5,948 nucleotides of DNA, taken from assembly GCF_937906425.1 (NCBI RefSeq), contig NZ_CALCYR010000144.1:1-5948 (forward strand), read 5' to 3'. The DNA comes from an uncultured Methanobrevibacter sp. Lineage in GTDB: Archaea > Methanobacteriota > Methanobacteria > Methanobacteriales > Methanobacteriaceae. Under the pieces are notes generated by a model. The model was not told where the DNA came from. It did no database searches and was given only the letters and a program-made list of their open reading frames with translations. This document shows, one piece after another, positions 5,371 to 5,948 of the stretch. The position numbers and the translations under genes are program-made. The stretch's first letter is position 1. Each line of letters opens with the position of its first letter.

Positions 5371-5850
5371 ATGGGTAAACTAAAAACTGCAGGTATTGTA
5401 ATTGTAATTCTTTTAGTTCTAGTAGTCCTTTTCGCTTCTATTTCAAATGTTTTAATTTTAGCTCAGGATGATACTGAAGGTTCAGTTCCGGGAGTGGATA
5501 TGGCTGCTTTATGGAGTTTAGGTGGAGGATTTACATGGATTTATCCTGGAAGTTCTCATGATGCCAGCGGACGTACACTTCATAATATTTACATGACTGA
5601 AAATCCTTATCAGCAAGCAAGGGAGATTATGGAATATACATATGGTGTAAGCCCTCATATACTGGTGATTATCAATGATCAAGCCGCAGCTCACATTTTC
5701 GGTGATAATATTTTATCCACTATCCGCCAACATGACTGGGTTGAAGGCAATTCCCGTGGAGATGCCGTTTCAATGAGTATTACTTCGGTTAATCCATTGC
5801 CTGTTATTCCAGACATTTTAATGGGAAATATTAAGATAATGCTTATTTAA
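5371..5850 (+). CDS. Membrane-anchored extracytoplasmic protein, tentatively DUF4012-like
   Basis: The 159-residue product starts MGKLKT, followed by a strongly hydrophobic segment (about 7-31) that should act as an uncleaved signal anchor, leaving most of the protein outside the cell. There is no cysteine, so it is not a lipoprotein and forms no disulphides. The exposed part has NVLILAQDDTEGSVPGVDMA (26-45), WIYPG (56-60), a stretch QAREIMEYTYGVSPHILVII (82-101) and SRGDAVSMS (128-136). From memory these resemble the 'LAxDxxE...DMA', 'YPG' and 'EIVEYxxG' segments of DUF4012 proteins encoded in several Methanobrevibacter genomes, probably surface-associated and of unknown role. This assignment is inference. 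The C-terminus, NIKIMLI, is encoded by one arm of a hairpin and the stop codon coincides with the first 48-bp repeat, so a shortened tail is possible. Neither other forward frame extends the protein. Confidence 0.72.
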   Translation: MGKLKTAGIVIVILLVLVVLFASISNVLILAQDDTEGSVPGVDMAALWSLGGGFTWIYPGSSHDASGRTLHNIYMTENPYQQAREIMEYTYGVSPHILVIINDQAAAHIFGDNILSTIRQHDWVEGNSRGDAVSMSITSVNPLPVIPDILMGNIKIMLI

Positions 5851-5861
5851 GCTTTATCTTA
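5832..5861 (+). terminator. Stem-loop straddling the stop codon at 5848-5850
   Basis: TAAGATAATGCTT (5832-5844) pairs with AAGCTTTATCTTA (5849-5861) at 12 of 13 positions, with one T-T mismatch and an ATTT loop. CTTTATTTTTT follows immediately. It looks like a terminator that overlaps the last codons of the gene. The right arm is supplied by the first 48-bp repeat unit. Confidence 0.52.
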
Positions 5862-5948
5862 CTTTATTTTTTAGATTAATAGGATTATCTTTTTTTAAGC
5901 TTTATCTTACTTTATTTTTTAGATTAATAGGATTATCTTTTTTTAAGC
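5849..5948. repeat. Perfect 48-bp tandem repeat, continuing past the right edge
   Basis: Two identical units (5849-5896 and 5897-5944) are followed by AAGC, the first four bases of a third, at the window end. Each unit holds AGATTAAT-AGG-ATTATCT, which folds as a seven-pair stem with one bulged T, followed by a run of seven Ts. Each unit therefore resembles a complete intrinsic terminator. The first unit overlaps the stop codon of the upstream gene. Absence of any unique spacer between units excludes CRISPR. Confidence 0.92.

Noticed and set aside
5700..5850. Frameshift at the end of the third gene
   Set aside because: Neither alternative forward frame stays open or adds plausible sequence past 5790, so a simple indel does not restore a longer protein.
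5849..5948. CRISPR array at the 48-bp, 47-bp, 39-bp or 33-bp repeats
   Set aside because: The 48-bp, 47-bp and 33-bp units are contiguous without unique spacers, the 39-bp element has only two copies, and no cas gene is present.

Overview
The window looks like the chromosome of a methanogenic archaeon of the Methanobacteriales, most likely Methanobrevibacter or a close relative. Three things point there: very AT-rich, T-tract-filled intergenic DNA, a membrane-type archaeal Lon protease (LonB), and ribosome-binding sites and TATA-like boxes of archaeal style. The genus is an inference from composition and gene content.

Layout from left to right. Positions 1-52 (minus) hold the first 17 codons of a gene running off the left edge. 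Positions 53-417 are AT-rich non-coding DNA with two perfect stem-loops, a small GC islet, a repeated 17-bp motif and a terminator-like hairpin touching the cobQ stop codon. Positions 418-2040 (minus) encode cobyric acid synthase (CobQ/CbiP), a late amidation enzyme of corrinoid synthesis. Positions 2041-2645 are a divergent promoter region with a 33-bp tandem repeat and a probable structured lonB leader. Positions 2646-4769 (plus) encode LonB, with an intact AAA+ module, two membrane segments and the Ser-Lys protease dyad. Positions 4770-5370 are a 601-bp T-rich gap containing terminator hairpins, a 47-bp tandem duplication, shorter repeats, a good TATA-type promoter and a duplicated 39-bp leader element. 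Positions 5371-5850 (plus) encode a 159-residue protein with an N-terminal membrane anchor, tentatively DUF4012-like. A perfect 48-bp tandem repeat begins at its stop codon and continues past the right edge.

The genes look like independent transcription units rather than an operon. CobQ supports corrinoid cofactor supply, which methanogens need for methyl transfer. LonB is the main membrane-bound ATP-dependent protease of archaea. The third protein probably acts outside the membrane.

The least ordinary content lies between the genes. There are four local tandem or direct duplications of T-rich DNA, a stem-loop at each of the three complete stop codons, and two similar distal promoters with long leaders. 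I see no CRISPR array, transposase, phage gene or defence cassette, and no evidence for a wholly new system in this window.
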